Source: Haemaphysalis longicornis
Lineage: Eukaryota > Arthropoda > Arachnida > Ixodida > Ixodidae
Direction: 5' to 3'
NCBI GenBank assembly: GCA_013339765.2
Contig: JABSTR010000975.1
Span: forward strand, 1-64,000
DNA: 64,000 nucleotides
The notes beneath the pieces were generated by a model. The model had not been told where the DNA came from, ran no database searches, and was given only the letters and a program-made list of their open reading frames with translations. Below, in pieces: positions 9,809 through 19,683 of the stretch; within the stretch, counting starts at the first letter, position 1, and each line of letters begins with the position of its first letter. A program made the position numbers and the translations under genes.

Positions 9809-10630
9809 CGACACCGTTTCGACCGATGGTTCGCTCACCCGTGCTTGTTCTATCCAGCCTTTCTGCTATAGACCTCAGTCCTTGGCCGCATGGATCGGAG
9901 CTCGCCGCTACCGGTCACCAATTTCGGCCCTGGAATGCATCCCAGCTCCCGCCGCCAACGTTGGATGCAGCTGTGTCTTGCGTCTGGCAACGGGATACGT
10001 CCCGCTGCTGTCGTCACCGGAGGAGCGGAATATAAGAGACTCAGCGGCCATCCACCTTGGGCACGACACCGTTTCGACGATGGTTCGCTCACCCGTGCTG
10101 TTATTCCAGGCCTTTCTGCTCTGGACCTCTCCCCTCCGTCCTTGGCCGCATGGATCGGAGCTCGCCGCTACCGGTCACCAATTTCGGCCCTGGAATGCAT
10201 CCCAGCTCCCGCGCCAACGTTGGATGCAGCTGTGTCTTGCGTCTGGCAACGGGGATACGTCACCGCTGCTGTCGTCACCGGAGGAGCGGAATATAAGGAG
10301 CACTCAGCGGCCATCCACCTTGGGCACGACACCGTTTCGACGATGGTTCGCTCACCCGTGCTGTTATTCCAGGCCTTTCTGCTATGGACCTCCCGTCCTT
10401 GGCCGCATGGATCGGAGCTCGCCGCTACCGGTCACCAATTTCGGCCCTGGAATGCATCCCAGCTCCCGCCGCCAACGTTGGATGCAGCTGTGTCTTGCGT
10501 CTGGCAACGGGGATACGTCACCGCTGCTGTCGTCACCGGAGGAGCGGAATATAAGGAGCACTCAGCGGCCATCCACCTTGGGCACGACACCGTTTCGACG
10601 ATGGTTCGCTCACCCGTGCTGTTATTCCAG
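9809..10630 (+). promoter_or_regulatory. tandem promoter monomers of the LINE
   Basis: Three units of 255, 263 and 258 bases (starting 9809, 10064 and 10327) plus a partial fourth (10585 on) are nearly identical. Each of the three full units carries TATAAG near its 3' end (10031, 10292, 10550). Each TATA lies 33-35 bases before the next unit boundary, where transcription would be expected to start. This resembles monomer promoters of some L1 elements. The units happen to be open in two frames, so they give long chance ORFs upstream of ORF1. Confidence 0.85.
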
Positions 10631-11522
10631 GTTAGTTACCGGAACTCTGCTGCTTGCGCAAAGAGTAGCAATCGTTGTTTGTTAGCGGTGTCGTGCCCAC
10701 CAGAGTTGCTTGATGTGAAAAAGCATGTAACTTTTTTTTTGTATCATTTGCCATCTGTTCTGTCAAATCTGCTCTTGATGCTATCGGGGGACGTGGAAGC
10801 CAACCCCGGTCCGATGAGCAAAGCGGAGGCAGAGGCGTTTGATTCCGCGTTAGCAGCAATACGCAAGCTGGAAACTGGGCTTGGGGCTGTACTCGCTGAC
10901 CTAAAGATCGTCAAGGATAACCAGGAGGTTACAAGAAACGAAATTAAGGCACTAACAACGCAAATTGCTGCGCTCGGACCAAACGCTTCTTCGTCAAGTG
11001 CTACCGCTGCCCCTCCAAGTGACAATGCTTTAAAAACTATCGCTATCCCCAGCTTCAAACGATAACATCTAGGTGTGACGATGCTGAGAATCGCATGCGA
11101 AGGTCTAACTTGCTGTTTTTTGGAATTGAGGATGACGAAAAAGAAGATTGGGCGGGATCTGAGGAAAAAATAATCACTTTTTGTTCTCAAAAGCTTCAAA
11201 TTCCTACAACGTGTGCTCAATTCGAACGTGTACATAGATTAGGCAAGTTTACGACAGAAAAAAAACCGGCCAATAATTGCGAAATTCACCTCATTCAAAG
11301 ACAAGAACAACATACTGGGTGCAGCTCACAAACTAAAAAACACAGATTTCGCTATCGGTGAAGACTTTTCCTTTTCTACTCGGCTTAGCTAGAAGGAAAT
11401 TAGTATCGTTTGCCCGAGATCTAGACAAACCTTTCAAGCTGACTGTTGACAAACTGCACATTGATAAAAAAACGTACTTCTACGACAATGAAACAGACAC
11501 CGTCGTCCTATGTAAAAGATAG
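10601..11522 (+). CDS. LINE ORF1 protein with 2A motif (frameshifted)
   Basis: The most likely start is the ATG at 10601 in the partial fourth promoter unit. Residues 1-70 are hydrophobic in part (about 38-60) and end in a 2A motif. After it comes MSKAEAEAFDSALAAI, then a coiled-coil-like stretch, a Ser/Ala-rich linker, and an RNA-binding ORF1 core with 'RRSNLLFFGIEDDEKEDW' and 'FERVHRLGKF'. The tail is 'ARDLDKPFKLTVDKL' and 'KKTYFYDNETD', ending at TAG 11520-11522. Frameshifts lie near 11060, near 11265 in an A8 run, and near 11390. The final segment is in the same frame as ORF2, separated only by that TAG. Confidence 0.8.
10787..10813 (+). other. 2A ribosome-skipping motif GDVEANPGP
   Basis: The codons read LLLMLSGDVEANPGP, matching the D(V/I)ExNPGP consensus and the usual upstream leucine-rich helix. 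In 2A sequences the ribosome fails to join the last Gly to Pro. Here this would release a 70-residue leader and start the ORF1 protein with Pro, with Met next (ATG at 10814). 2A motifs at ORF1 N-termini are known from CR1-type and trypanosomatid LINEs. Confidence 0.9.
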
Positions 11523-14353
11523 CTAGAAGGGGCCACGCGCCCTCAAGTTGCTAATCGGCCTCTGTCACCTCGCTCAGGTTCGTCACTATCAATTGCTTTT
11601 ACCAATATTCGGAGCCTACTGCATAAACGTAACCAAGTCTGTTCCTTCTTAGACGATACTAATGCCGACATCCTTGCCCTAACAGAGACGTGGCTGAATC
11701 GTGACATAAACGATAGCGAAATTCTCCCTGATAACAAAGCATATAACATATATCGTAATGATAGGACTAACAAAAGAGGTGGTGGCGTTTTGCTAGCGGT
11801 TAAGAAAACCATTTCTTCATACCTTGTGTCGTTTGACTCTGCCGTCGAAATCATATGGGTTGCTTGTTTAATGGGTGCCACTAAAATACTAATAGGTGTT
11901 TGCTACCGCCCTCCTAATTCTCCGTTTTCCTTTCTCAATGACTTGCGCACGAGTGTGGCTACGGCTACCCAGTTATGTGCTGCCGATGAAACGTATCTCT
12001 TGGGCGATTTCAATTTCCCGGACATTGACTGGGTTCATCTATCATCGTCCTGTCGCGATTCTTTAGAACTAATCAATATTACTTTAGATTTCAATCTCTT
12101 CCAAGTAGTTAATGAACCCACCCGAGGATCCCACATTTTAGATTTAGCATTTACAAGTGCTCCTGAAAGCGTTGACTCTGTCTTGAATAGAGATGGTTTC
12201 AGTGATCATAACATGCTCATTATAACACTTAACTTACCATTACCACCTCCCGGATTCAATGTAAAAAAATTTACGACTATAACAAGGCGAATTACAATGA
12301 AATGAACAAAGAGCTGGAGATATTCTATACTACAGAACTAATGCCCTCCTTTGAAAGTCGCTCGATTGATACTAACTGGTCGCTTTTTCGAAATAAAATA
12401 TCTACTTTGGTTAAGAAATACGTGCCACTCATATCCATCTCAAATGATAGAGCTAACCCATGGTTCAGTAGATCTCTTCATGCACAAAGAAACAAGAAGA
12501 AACGCTTATACAAAAGCGCCCGAGGCTCGGGTACCAAGGAGGCCTGGCAGAAGTACAAAGAGTGTCTGCAAAATTACTCGTTGGCCATATCTACTGCTAA
12601 AAATAAATACTTCTCAAATGACCTACCTTCTATCCTAAAAACTAACCCCAGAAAATTTTGGCAAGAAATATCCCCCCCGCGCGATACTAACAAGATTGTA
12701 TTACACGATGATGAGCACATTCCCATTCCTGAAAGTGACTGCCCCATAGTATTTAACACATTTTTTTCATCAGTATTCACTAGAGAAGATTATTCCAGCG
12801 TTCCTTGTTTTGATGACCTAGACTGTCCATACATGCAACCAATTGCCATAACTGCCGAAGGAATTGAATGTCTTATAAATAACCTTAAACTATCTACCTC
12901 CGCAGGAGTTGATAATATTAATTCGAAAATACTAAAAAATACCAAGTCTATTTCAAGTAAGATTTTGTACCACATCTTCTTGCAGTCCTTATCATCCGGA
13001 CAGTTGCCGAGCGACTGGAAAACGGCTAAAATTGTGCCAATACATAAATCTGGGAATAAAAATTCACCCGACAACTACCGTCCTATTTCACTAACGTGCA
13101 TATGTTGCAAATTGCTTGAACATATTATCGCTTCTAACATTTACTCTCACCTCGAAACCAATAACTTTTTCTTTGATAACCAGCACGGCTTCAGAAAAGG
13201 TTTTTCTTGTGACACGCAGTTATTTGAATTTACCACTGACTTGCACAATAACATGGACAATAACTTGCAAACTGACTGTATTTTTCTTGATTTTTCTAAA
13301 GCTTTTGATCGTGTCGCCCATTGCCGTTTAATCTCTAAATTGTCCGCCCTTCGACTAGATTCTTTAACATTATCTTGGCTTCGTAACTTTCTTTTTATGC
13401 GGGAACAGTTCACGGTAGTGAATGATTATACCTCGCCGCTGTCCCCAGTCACTTCGGGTGTGCCTCAAGGCAGCGTTCTCGGTCCCCTACTCTTCTTAAT
13501 ATTTATTAATGATTTGCCTTCACGCGTCACATCTTGCATGCGCCTTTTTGCTGACGACTGCATAATTTACCGGAAAATAAATGACCCCACTGACCACGTA
13601 ACGCTTCAAAAAGACCTAAACCTTATCTGCGATTGGTGTAACACATGGCAAATGTCTTTAAACTTAACTAAATGCCAGAAAATATCCTTTAGCCGAAAAC
13701 ACAATAACTCTAACTTTTCGTATTTCCTGAACAACCATTTAGTTTCTGAGGCACTAACATATAAATACCTAGGCGTGCTCCTAACGGCAAATCTTTCATG
13801 GTCCACCCACATTAACGCCATATGTGCTAAAGCCTCACGATCATTAGGATACTTACGCCGAAATTTGCATGCTTCTCCGTCTAACATTCGTCAACTAGCC
13901 TATAAAACATTTGTATTACCACAACTAGAATTCACGTCCTCAGTTTGGTCCCCCTATCAAAATTATTTAGTTGACAAACTAGAAGCCGTACAAAATCGCG
14001 CAGCCCGGTTTATATCCAAATCATATGACTTCAGTTCAAGCATAACAAAAATAAAACATAATCTTTCACTAGAACCATTGCATATCCGACGGCAAATCGC
14101 GCTTCTATGCATGTTCCACAAATACATTAATCGTGCCAGACCCTCCCCATTATCCACTGTAACCCCTCTTTCCACATCACGCAGATTATTTAATCAACGC
14201 AGCTTCACCAGAATCTACGGCACCACAAACTCTTTCAATTCATCTGCTCTCCCACGTGCTATCCGGTTGTGGAACGATCTGCCTGATAATATCGTATCGC
14301 TGACTAACCCAGAAACATTCCGTCATCAGCTGCACAAGCATTTTTACATGTGA
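11523..14353 (+). CDS. LINE ORF2: APE endonuclease and reverse transcriptase
   Basis: The ORF encodes about 943 residues in two frames. The endonuclease shows TNIRSLLHKRNQ, ALTETWLNRDIND (catalytic Glu), GVCYRPPNSP, LLGDFNFPDIDW, ILDLAF and FSDHNMLI (catalytic Asp-His). The reverse transcriptase shows PIHKSGNKNSPDNYRPISL, QHGFRKGFSCDTQL, DFSKAFDRVAH, SGVPQGSVLGPLLFLIFIND and the catalytic box LFADDC. The C-terminus ends in a basic SFTRIYGT...LWNDLPDNI region typical of CR1-type LINEs. One frameshift lies in an A7 run (12263-12269). Restoring the frame there gives continuity into KANYNEMNKELEIF. No ATG opens the endonuclease: the frame is open right back to the ORF1 TAG. Confidence 0.93.
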
Positions 14354-14639
14354 AACCACCAAACAGGAACGCTGGCATTCCTTTCTGTTAGCACCATGAT
14401 GTTTTCCTTTTTCTTTCTATTTTTTTTGCGGTTGCGGCTACCACACTAGATGTTATTATTGCTTGTTCTTATTGTCTTGCCACTCTTGCTAGCTGTTATC
14501 ATGTTCTTTTTTTCTTGTTTCACTGACGTGTTGCTGTATTATATATCTAGTTTTTGTATAACTTCTCTTGTTATTTTTTGTTTATCTGCTGTTTTTGCCC
14601 CCCTTACCCAATGCCCCCGGGCCTGTAAGGTATTTTGAA

Positions 14640-14659
14640 TAAATAAATAAATAATAAAA

Positions 14660-14705
<46 letters not shown>
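14640..14705. repeat. (TAAA)n tail and (TA)n array
   Basis: The LINE's AT-rich tail runs into a TA array at 14664-14704. Confidence 0.9.
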
Positions 14706-14707
<2 letters not shown>

Positions 14708-14859
14708 TATAATATTAAATCATAGGTGCAGGTTGGCCGGAATGGTGATAGCCACAAAGACGGGAGTGCGATAGTGGTGGACGAGGAAGAAACAGTGTTA
14801 AAGGTGTTGGTTCGACGACGCCATGCTCCTGCGTACCACCCCCCACACACATATGTATA

Positions 14860-14965
14860 TATATAGTGTGTGTGTATGTGCAGGAACACTCACACACGCG
14901 CGCACACATACACACACACAGGCGCGCACGCACACGCACGTACACACACACACACACACACACAA
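14860..14965. repeat. (GT)n/(CA)n microsatellite
   Basis: A compound array of GT, CA and CGCA units. Any ORF across it is a low-complexity His/Thr or Val/Cys artefact. Confidence 0.95.
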
Positions 14966-15469
14966 AATAAATACCCAGTGCTATCAAAACAACTTAATGC
15001 AACAAAAAGCATATTTTTGCACTGCGATATCGCGCTAAAATGCTGTAGCAGCGAAAAAGAATTCAGCAAGGTGGCATTCACTCTGGCCGAAATTCAACAG
15101 AATCCTGGCCATTACATTTGGCAAAAAAACAAGCGCACATGGCAATCGTGGTTGTTAAACAAATAAAAAGCAGAAGCGACGTATGGTGGCCAGCCTGAAG
15201 CACGCCAGTCTTTCCGCAGTTGACACAATACGATAGCAAAATCATCAAAAAACGAAGAAAAAAGTATCGGCATGATAGCGGGCTGGATCGCTAAAGCACG
15301 GCGCGGTCTGCTCGGTTGGTCAACTGTGATGAAAAAATGAGCAAACAGTAAATACAAGACGTAGCTACCTTTCCCATAAAAACCCTGGTACATCAATAGC
15401 ATTATCAACGGTTTTTATACGAAAAAACAACTTCACCTCCGCAGAAACTGCCCCCGACGCACGCCTGCC
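14966..15469. other. no gene recognised
   Basis: AT-rich DNA with no motif-bearing ORF. Confidence 0.4.
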
Positions 15470-15606
15470 CGCCGCTAACCGAGGCGAAAAGGCGCTCGGG
15501 CGGGGCACGTGAGCGCCACCGCGCGGGGTTGACAATAAGTGCCTCACGCGGAGGCGGCTGCTTTTTTCACTACCCCAGTATTCTAGTTCACTATACCACG
15601 GTGTAA
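15470..15606 (-). repeat. dispersed repeat, inverted copy
   Basis: The reverse complement matches 6793-6940, including 'gtgaactagaatactggggtag' and the GC-rich 'ccccgcccgag' block. The copies diverge by about 20%. Confidence 0.62.
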
Positions 15607-15627
15607 GAAATCTTCTTACACCGTGGT
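15595..15627. repeat. perfect 15-bp inverted repeat, 3-base loop
   Basis: Arms 15595-15609 and 15613-15627 are exact reverse complements. One arm ends the dispersed repeat of 15470-15606, so this may be the boundary of a fold-back element. Confidence 0.85.
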
Positions 15628-15715
15628 CTGTGCCCATTCTTTGTGCCTTGTTGCATGTGCGCAGTGCATGAAGAATGTCTAAATATCAATACCCCACCAG
15701 TCAACACTCGTCAAC

Positions 15716-15767
15716 ATGGATAAACAAAAGAAATTTCCCAAGCAGTTGCCCGCTAGTGCAGATGAAA
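15716..15767 (+). other. possible short first coding exon
   Basis: An ATG in an arthropod-like start context (CAACATGG) opens 'MDKQKKFPKQLPASADE' and runs into AAA|GTATGT, a plausible splice donor at 15768. I found no matching downstream exon within the window, and short ATG-donor pairs occur by chance. Confidence 0.12.
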
Positions 15768-15799
15768 GTATGTATTTAATATGGGGCAAACATACGTAA

Positions 15800-16400
15800 A
15801 AACATCCCTAATTAAACGGAAGGAAATAATTTTAAATTGGTGCAGGAAGTAGTAAAAATTGAAAAATGGCGGCGTTCGGCCCCTAAACTTCTTTTCCCAA
15901 CCGTAGGCGCATTGCATGACGTAAAGCCTCCTTAGCCAGCTCATGATTTAGTAAATCATGTAAAAAAACTGTAGTTGATTCCTAGGAATCGGTAAAACAC
16001 CAAAGTGAAATGTGCAGCGAAATAGGCAGCTGAGAATGATTGCATGTCGGCGGCTGTCTTGTGGGTGTGCTTGGCGAGCGACTGTCCTGCTGGCGGGTCG
16101 CTTCGGCAAAGGTGTACTGTCGTCATTTCCGTGACGTATATGACGTCAGGCAATCTCGGGATATCCCGGCATAGCACACTTTCGTGTTAAAATATAAAAC
16201 ACAAAACCAACAAACTCTAGTATAACGTACCCTTTAGTACTACTTTATGTCGCTAAAGGGGGGAGGCCACCAGGAGGCCTCGAGTCCAGACGTAGGTACG
16301 CGGAGCTCCGTTTTTTCGTTATCCCCACAGACTGAACGCGCCAAGGTAGGAGCTTTAAATGCTACGTAATTGCTACTAAGAGGTTTGGGGAACCTCTATT
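15800..16400. other. no gene recognised
   Basis: This holds only short frames, plus a CRE-like TGACGTCA at about 16140 next to the palindrome 'cgggatatcccg'. I see no transcript evidence around them. Confidence 0.35.
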
Positions 16401-16521
16401 GAAAAGTTGGTTTCGCTAGTGTTGAATCTGTCCGAGTTCGACGTTCTATTGAGGACTAACACGCCTAGGCTTAGCGGAGTGGGGTTAGGCCTAACGTTGA
16501 CTACGGCCGCCGCACTGGACG

Positions 16522-17570
16522 CCATGCCCTCGCCAAGGAGACCGACGCTATCCATCCACGGAGGACTGCCTCAACGGACGCCAAGAAGCGGAGACACCCG
16601 GTAGATGACGATGAAGCAGCCTCTGCGACCTGGGAAAGTGACAACGACGACGACCAAGAAAATTGGACAACGAAGCGTTCTCGGCGGTCTCGCCGATCTC
16701 CACCGAAGCGATCGGCCGCTGCTACTGAACGACTCACGAAAGAAAGGTATTTTGTTCTTCTCCGCCCTCGAGGGCAGAAGTCGATGAAAGATATTCCTCG
16801 CAAGGTTCTCAGCGACGGGCTTGACCAACTCTCGCCGCAAGCCCACTTGAACGCGTACGTTTCAACCAAACTCGATGTGAGGAGTAAGGTCATAACCGTT
16901 ACCTTTTATGGTAAGATACATGCTGAACGAGTAAGTCAGCTTACTCATATTCAACTGAATGGCGCTCCCTTCAAAATTGAAGCCCAGCTACTTCATCCCC
17001 GAGGCACCTCCCGCGATGTTATCCAGGTTGCTCTCAGCGACACGGACGACGAGCTCAAACAACATCTGACCTGTGAAACTGCTACCATATTGGATTTTAA
17101 GCGAATGGGACGTAGTCAGTTCGCCCTTGTGACTTTTTACTCAACTCATGCGCAAAAGATAGTGAGAAATTATAAGGAACTGTACAAAGTGGGCGCCGTA
17201 CTTTCCCCGAACACTGGTGTGCTACAGATTCCACCGTGTTGGACACCTAGCAACGCCACTGCCCCAATAAGGCGTGTGCAAGACCTGCGGAAGGACCCAC
17301 GCAGAGGGTGCTTGTGTGCCTTCTGCTACATTCTGCACGTTGTGCAAAGAGGTTGGTCATCTCGCCACTGACCTGAAGTGCCCAGAACGGGAACGAAGAC
17401 TGCAGCGTAACAAGGAACGAGTCAAAAGGAAGTCACACAGCCGTTCCCGCAAGCGCACCATAAACACACACCTGAACGACCTCAACGAATTTCCCCCGTT
17501 GCCTGCACTCGCAACTGCTGATACTGCCTGTCAGAGGCGTCAGCTCCGGCCCGGTCAAGACCGTTAGCTT
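16522..17570 (+). pseudogene. LINE ORF1 (gag-like, zinc knuckles), frameshifted
   Basis: The start is the ATG at 16524. One frameshift follows after a few codons. Then comes a low-complexity acidic/basic region (DDDEAASATWESDNDDDQ, and RS repeats), and the conserved ERYFVLLRPRGQKSMKDIPR block leads into the main domain (16784-17270). After a second frameshift near 17275 the Cys-rich region reads CKTCGRTHAEGAC and CTLCKEVGH, followed by a Lys/Arg/Ser-rich tail. This is the layout of ORF1 in I/Jockey-group LINEs, whose product binds LINE RNA. About 450 further bases up to ORF2 encode 'IQDLQRELDCLKLEL' coiled-coil-like peptides with stops. Confidence 0.75.
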
Positions 17571-18021
17571 CAAAGCGCCGCCTCGTGGTAACCAACCTGA
17601 CATAGGAGACACAAAGAACGACAGTGTCAAGTCAAAGAAGAAGAAAGCAACCTCGGCTGAGCTTCGTCAGCGCATACAGGACCTCCAGCGTGAGCTTGAC
17701 TGCCTCAAGTTAGAACTATGAGACAATGAAGAAGCTGAAAAGGAGGAGGCATGCCAACGGCAACGCCAGGCTGAAGAGAAGCGGCGGCGCAGGCACACAC
17801 TGCTAGCAGAGCGGCGGCGTCAGTCCCAGTCACCGGCGTCTAAAGGCTATCCGAACCCGTCACTTAAGCGACCCCAGATGCTTCTGGCATAAAGAGTGAA
17901 ATCGAGGAGATAGTGATTAAAACACTACGCACGCAACTACCCACATTGATGGCCGAATATTGCCAGCTCACTCAACTGACCCAGCCAACAGGCCCTGCTT
18001 CCATAGCCTCTGCCATTCAGC

Positions 18022-18230
18022 ATGGCTTCGAATAATATCCAACTGTTACAGTGGAACTGCAGAAGCTTCCAAGCTAACGCTGCCGAACTCAGCGAAAGAT
18101 TACATACAGCTTACCATTTTGCGGCAACAGTCGGAACCCGGTCTAACACGGCACAGGTCAACTGACATAAGCGGAACGGCCACTTATGTGGCCCAGTTTG
18201 TCTAGTCACACCTGGAGGTTCACAAAACGG
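18022..18230 (+). pseudogene. start of LINE ORF2 endonuclease, truncated
   Basis: ATG at 18022 opens 'MASNNIQLLQWNCRSFQANA', the classic first strand of the APE endonuclease in I/Jockey-type LINEs (QWNCRS...). The frame decays within 130 bases, with stops and frameshifts, and no RT follows. With 16522-17570 it forms the 5' half of one element whose 3' part was lost. The RNase H and C-terminal pieces at 19434-20934 could be from the same or a related element. Confidence 0.7.
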
Positions 18231-18239
18231 TTACTATAT

Positions 18240-18800
18240 ACCAATCTGTGATGGTCTTGCGAATGGGCAAGCCGTTGCACAGAGCGAGAAGTGAATAGGA
18301 GAGATGGCATAGGCAGCCGTGTAATAGGCATAGAATGACCCTGCTCACACCCGCGCAGCAGCTCCCGTCGGTGCCACACGACAGTTCCAGCGGTAGTTCA
18401 TCGTTGCCGGTAGGTCGGGTCTTCGTTCGGTCGTGCACTGTAGGCGACGTCGTCCGGTTCTAACTGTCATTAAAACAAAGAGAAGCTCCTCTTCTGTGTT
18501 CGGGCTAGACGGAAGCGAGTCTTGGACAACCTCGCGCTTTGGAGTCAGTCCTCAACGCATCTGCTGCGCCCGCTGTCTTTCCCGCGCTCCCTCTGCGGCT
18601 CTCCCTCTGCTACGGCGGGGCCAGATCTCTGGGCCGCCCTTTTTTTCCGCGCCCTCAGCCGGCTCATTCAAAAGCGGACAGCGCCCACGGGGACAAAGGG
18701 CTCGAGTCGCGGCGGAGGTCTGTTTCCAAGCAGGCATCAAAGCGGCCGCATGCAGGATGAGTTTTAGGGGCGAAGCTCCTAAAGCCGTGGGTCTGTCCAT
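18240..18800. other. no gene recognised
   Basis: GC-rich DNA whose overlapping open frames (18433-18831) show no domain. It includes the hairpin-like phrase 'aggggcgaagctcct' near 18769, reminiscent of 'aggtgcgaagcacct' in the 2.3 kb repeat. Confidence 0.4.
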
Positions 18801-18817
18801 ACCTTGTGTCTCGTGGT

Positions 18818-18899
18818 ACGTGACCGCCTAGTTCGATGACTCACTCGCAGGTGGCGCTACGTGACCGCCTAGTTCGATGACTCACTCGCAGGTGGCGCT
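18818..18899. repeat. 41-bp tandem duplication
   Basis: 18818-18858 and 18859-18899 are identical and sit just upstream of the CRE/TATA promoter. Confidence 0.97.
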
Positions 18900-18907
18900 G
18901 GTGTGAG

Positions 18908-18951
18908 TGACGTCATGATGACGTCACTCGCACGTGACTGACACTATAAAA
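18908..18951 (+). promoter_or_regulatory. paired CRE sites and TATA box
   Basis: Two full CRE palindromes TGACGTCA (18908-18915 and 18919-18926) lie 11 bases apart, one helical turn, forming a larger palindrome. TATAAAA follows at 18945-18951. A start about 30 bases on would fall in pyrimidine-rich 'cttcctcttt', 20-25 bases before the ATG at 18997. CREB/ATF-type bZIP factors bind this site. Confidence 0.75.
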
Positions 18952-18996
18952 GGCAATCGCTGTTGACGCGCTTCCTCTTTCGCAACGAGTCACCGG

Positions 18997-19128
18997 ATGG
19001 AGGAGGTGGTTGTTAACAAGGCTGCGGAGCGGAGGGCGCGCAGGGCGGCGGCAGCGCGCGCTCGCCGACAGGATCCCGCCGTGCGCGAAAGAGAGGCCGA
19101 AGCATCTCGTCTAGAAAGTCGCGCTTAA
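18997..19128 (+). CDS. 43-aa STPR-like small ORF
   Basis: The ORF starts MEEVVVNKAAERRARR, contains RARRQDPAVREREAEASR, and stops at 19126-19128. It is Arg/Ala/Glu-rich with the 'P..VR.REAEA' rhythm of the STPR domain (23-residue score-and-three peptide repeat, a DNA-binding fold first described in silkworm FMBP-1). STPR proteins normally carry several repeats, so this is a short or truncated product. It lies 46 bases after a TATA box. The next STPR-like repeats are on the opposite strand starting at its stop codon, so an inversion may have split a longer gene. Confidence 0.45.
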   Translation: MEEVVVNKAAERRARRAAAARARRQDPAVREREAEASRLESRA

Positions 19129-19246
19129 ACCGCGCGTCGGCAAGCTTCGGGCTGAGCTCGCTTGATGCGTTTTGCAGCCGCCTCGCGAGCTCTCACTGCA
19201 TCGGGGTTTGCCTGCCGATACGAGCGCTTGCTTGCAGCCTCACGAA
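19125..19246 (-). pseudogene. STPR-like repeats on the opposite strand
   Basis: The minus strand reads REAASKRSYR, then QANPDAVRAREAAAKRIKR, then AQPEACRRAV and a stop, about two STPR units. No ATG precedes the repeats on this strand within a sensible distance: the upstream DNA is an (AAC)n and AAATAA-rich stretch. It overlaps the plus-strand ORF by its last bases, tail to tail. Confidence 0.45.
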
Positions 19247-19433
19247 CCCTACAACAACAACAACAAACGAACAAGAACAAAATAAAAGAACAAAATAAAA
19301 GTTGATTTGTACAATGTACGCACACAGTCTTACGTCTTTCTTAATGATGTAATGGGCGAACTTTCACGGAAGAGTTACGGTTACCGATGATCTCCCCCTC
19401 TCGAGCTTCGACCCACTTATCATCATTCATTCC

Positions 19434-19683
19434 GTGGATATGGCGTGCTTTTTTTTATTGGACGCAGCTTCGTCGTCCCGAAATAAAACAGGCTTCCCTC
19501 TCGCTGCGGACTCCCAAAAAGCGTATAGGAACTTTAGAAAAGGATGGGCGTATTATAAGACAGTGAGAATCATCCACATGAAAGTACCGCCATGCCACAA
19601 AATAAAGCTAATATGGGTGATAGCCCACTCCTCGGCGGAGGGCAATGAATTTGCCCACCAACAGGCCCGAGAACTAACATATG
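19434..19683 (+). pseudogene. LINE RNase H fragment (outer element)
   Basis: The peptide includes ADSQKAYRNFRKG and 'IKLIWVIAHSSAEGNEFAHQ', the D-S-Q and WxxxHxxxEGNExAH motifs of the RNase H domain in I-group LINEs. The frame is then interrupted by a second LINE (19684-20440). The C-terminal part resumes at 20441. Confidence 0.72.

Larger units (their letters stand above)
9809..14660 (+). mobile_element. near-complete CR1-like LINE
   Basis: The 4.85 kb element has, in order, tandem promoter units (9809-10630), ORF1 with a 2A motif (10601-11522), ORF2 with APE endonuclease and reverse transcriptase (11523-14353), and a short 3' UTR ending 'ggtattttgaataaataaa' followed by (TAAA)n. It is full length and carries few lesions: about three frameshifts in ORF1 and one in ORF2. 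It therefore looks young. CR1/L2-type assignment is based on the ORF2 motifs, the lack of an RNase H domain and the short AT-rich tail. It sits between two TA arrays. Confidence 0.9.

Noticed and set aside
9882..10600. Long plus-strand ORFs of 267 and 391 residues before the LINE ORF1
   Set aside because: They are produced by tandem promoter units whose sizes happen to avoid stops; the repeat is DNA-level. Only the part from about 10601 is likely coding.
14823..15081. His/Thr- and Val/Cys-rich ORFs
   Set aside because: Translations of a CA/GT microsatellite.
18818..18899. Possible CRISPR-like repeat
   Set aside because: Only two abutting identical 41-mers with no spacer; the genome is eukaryotic.
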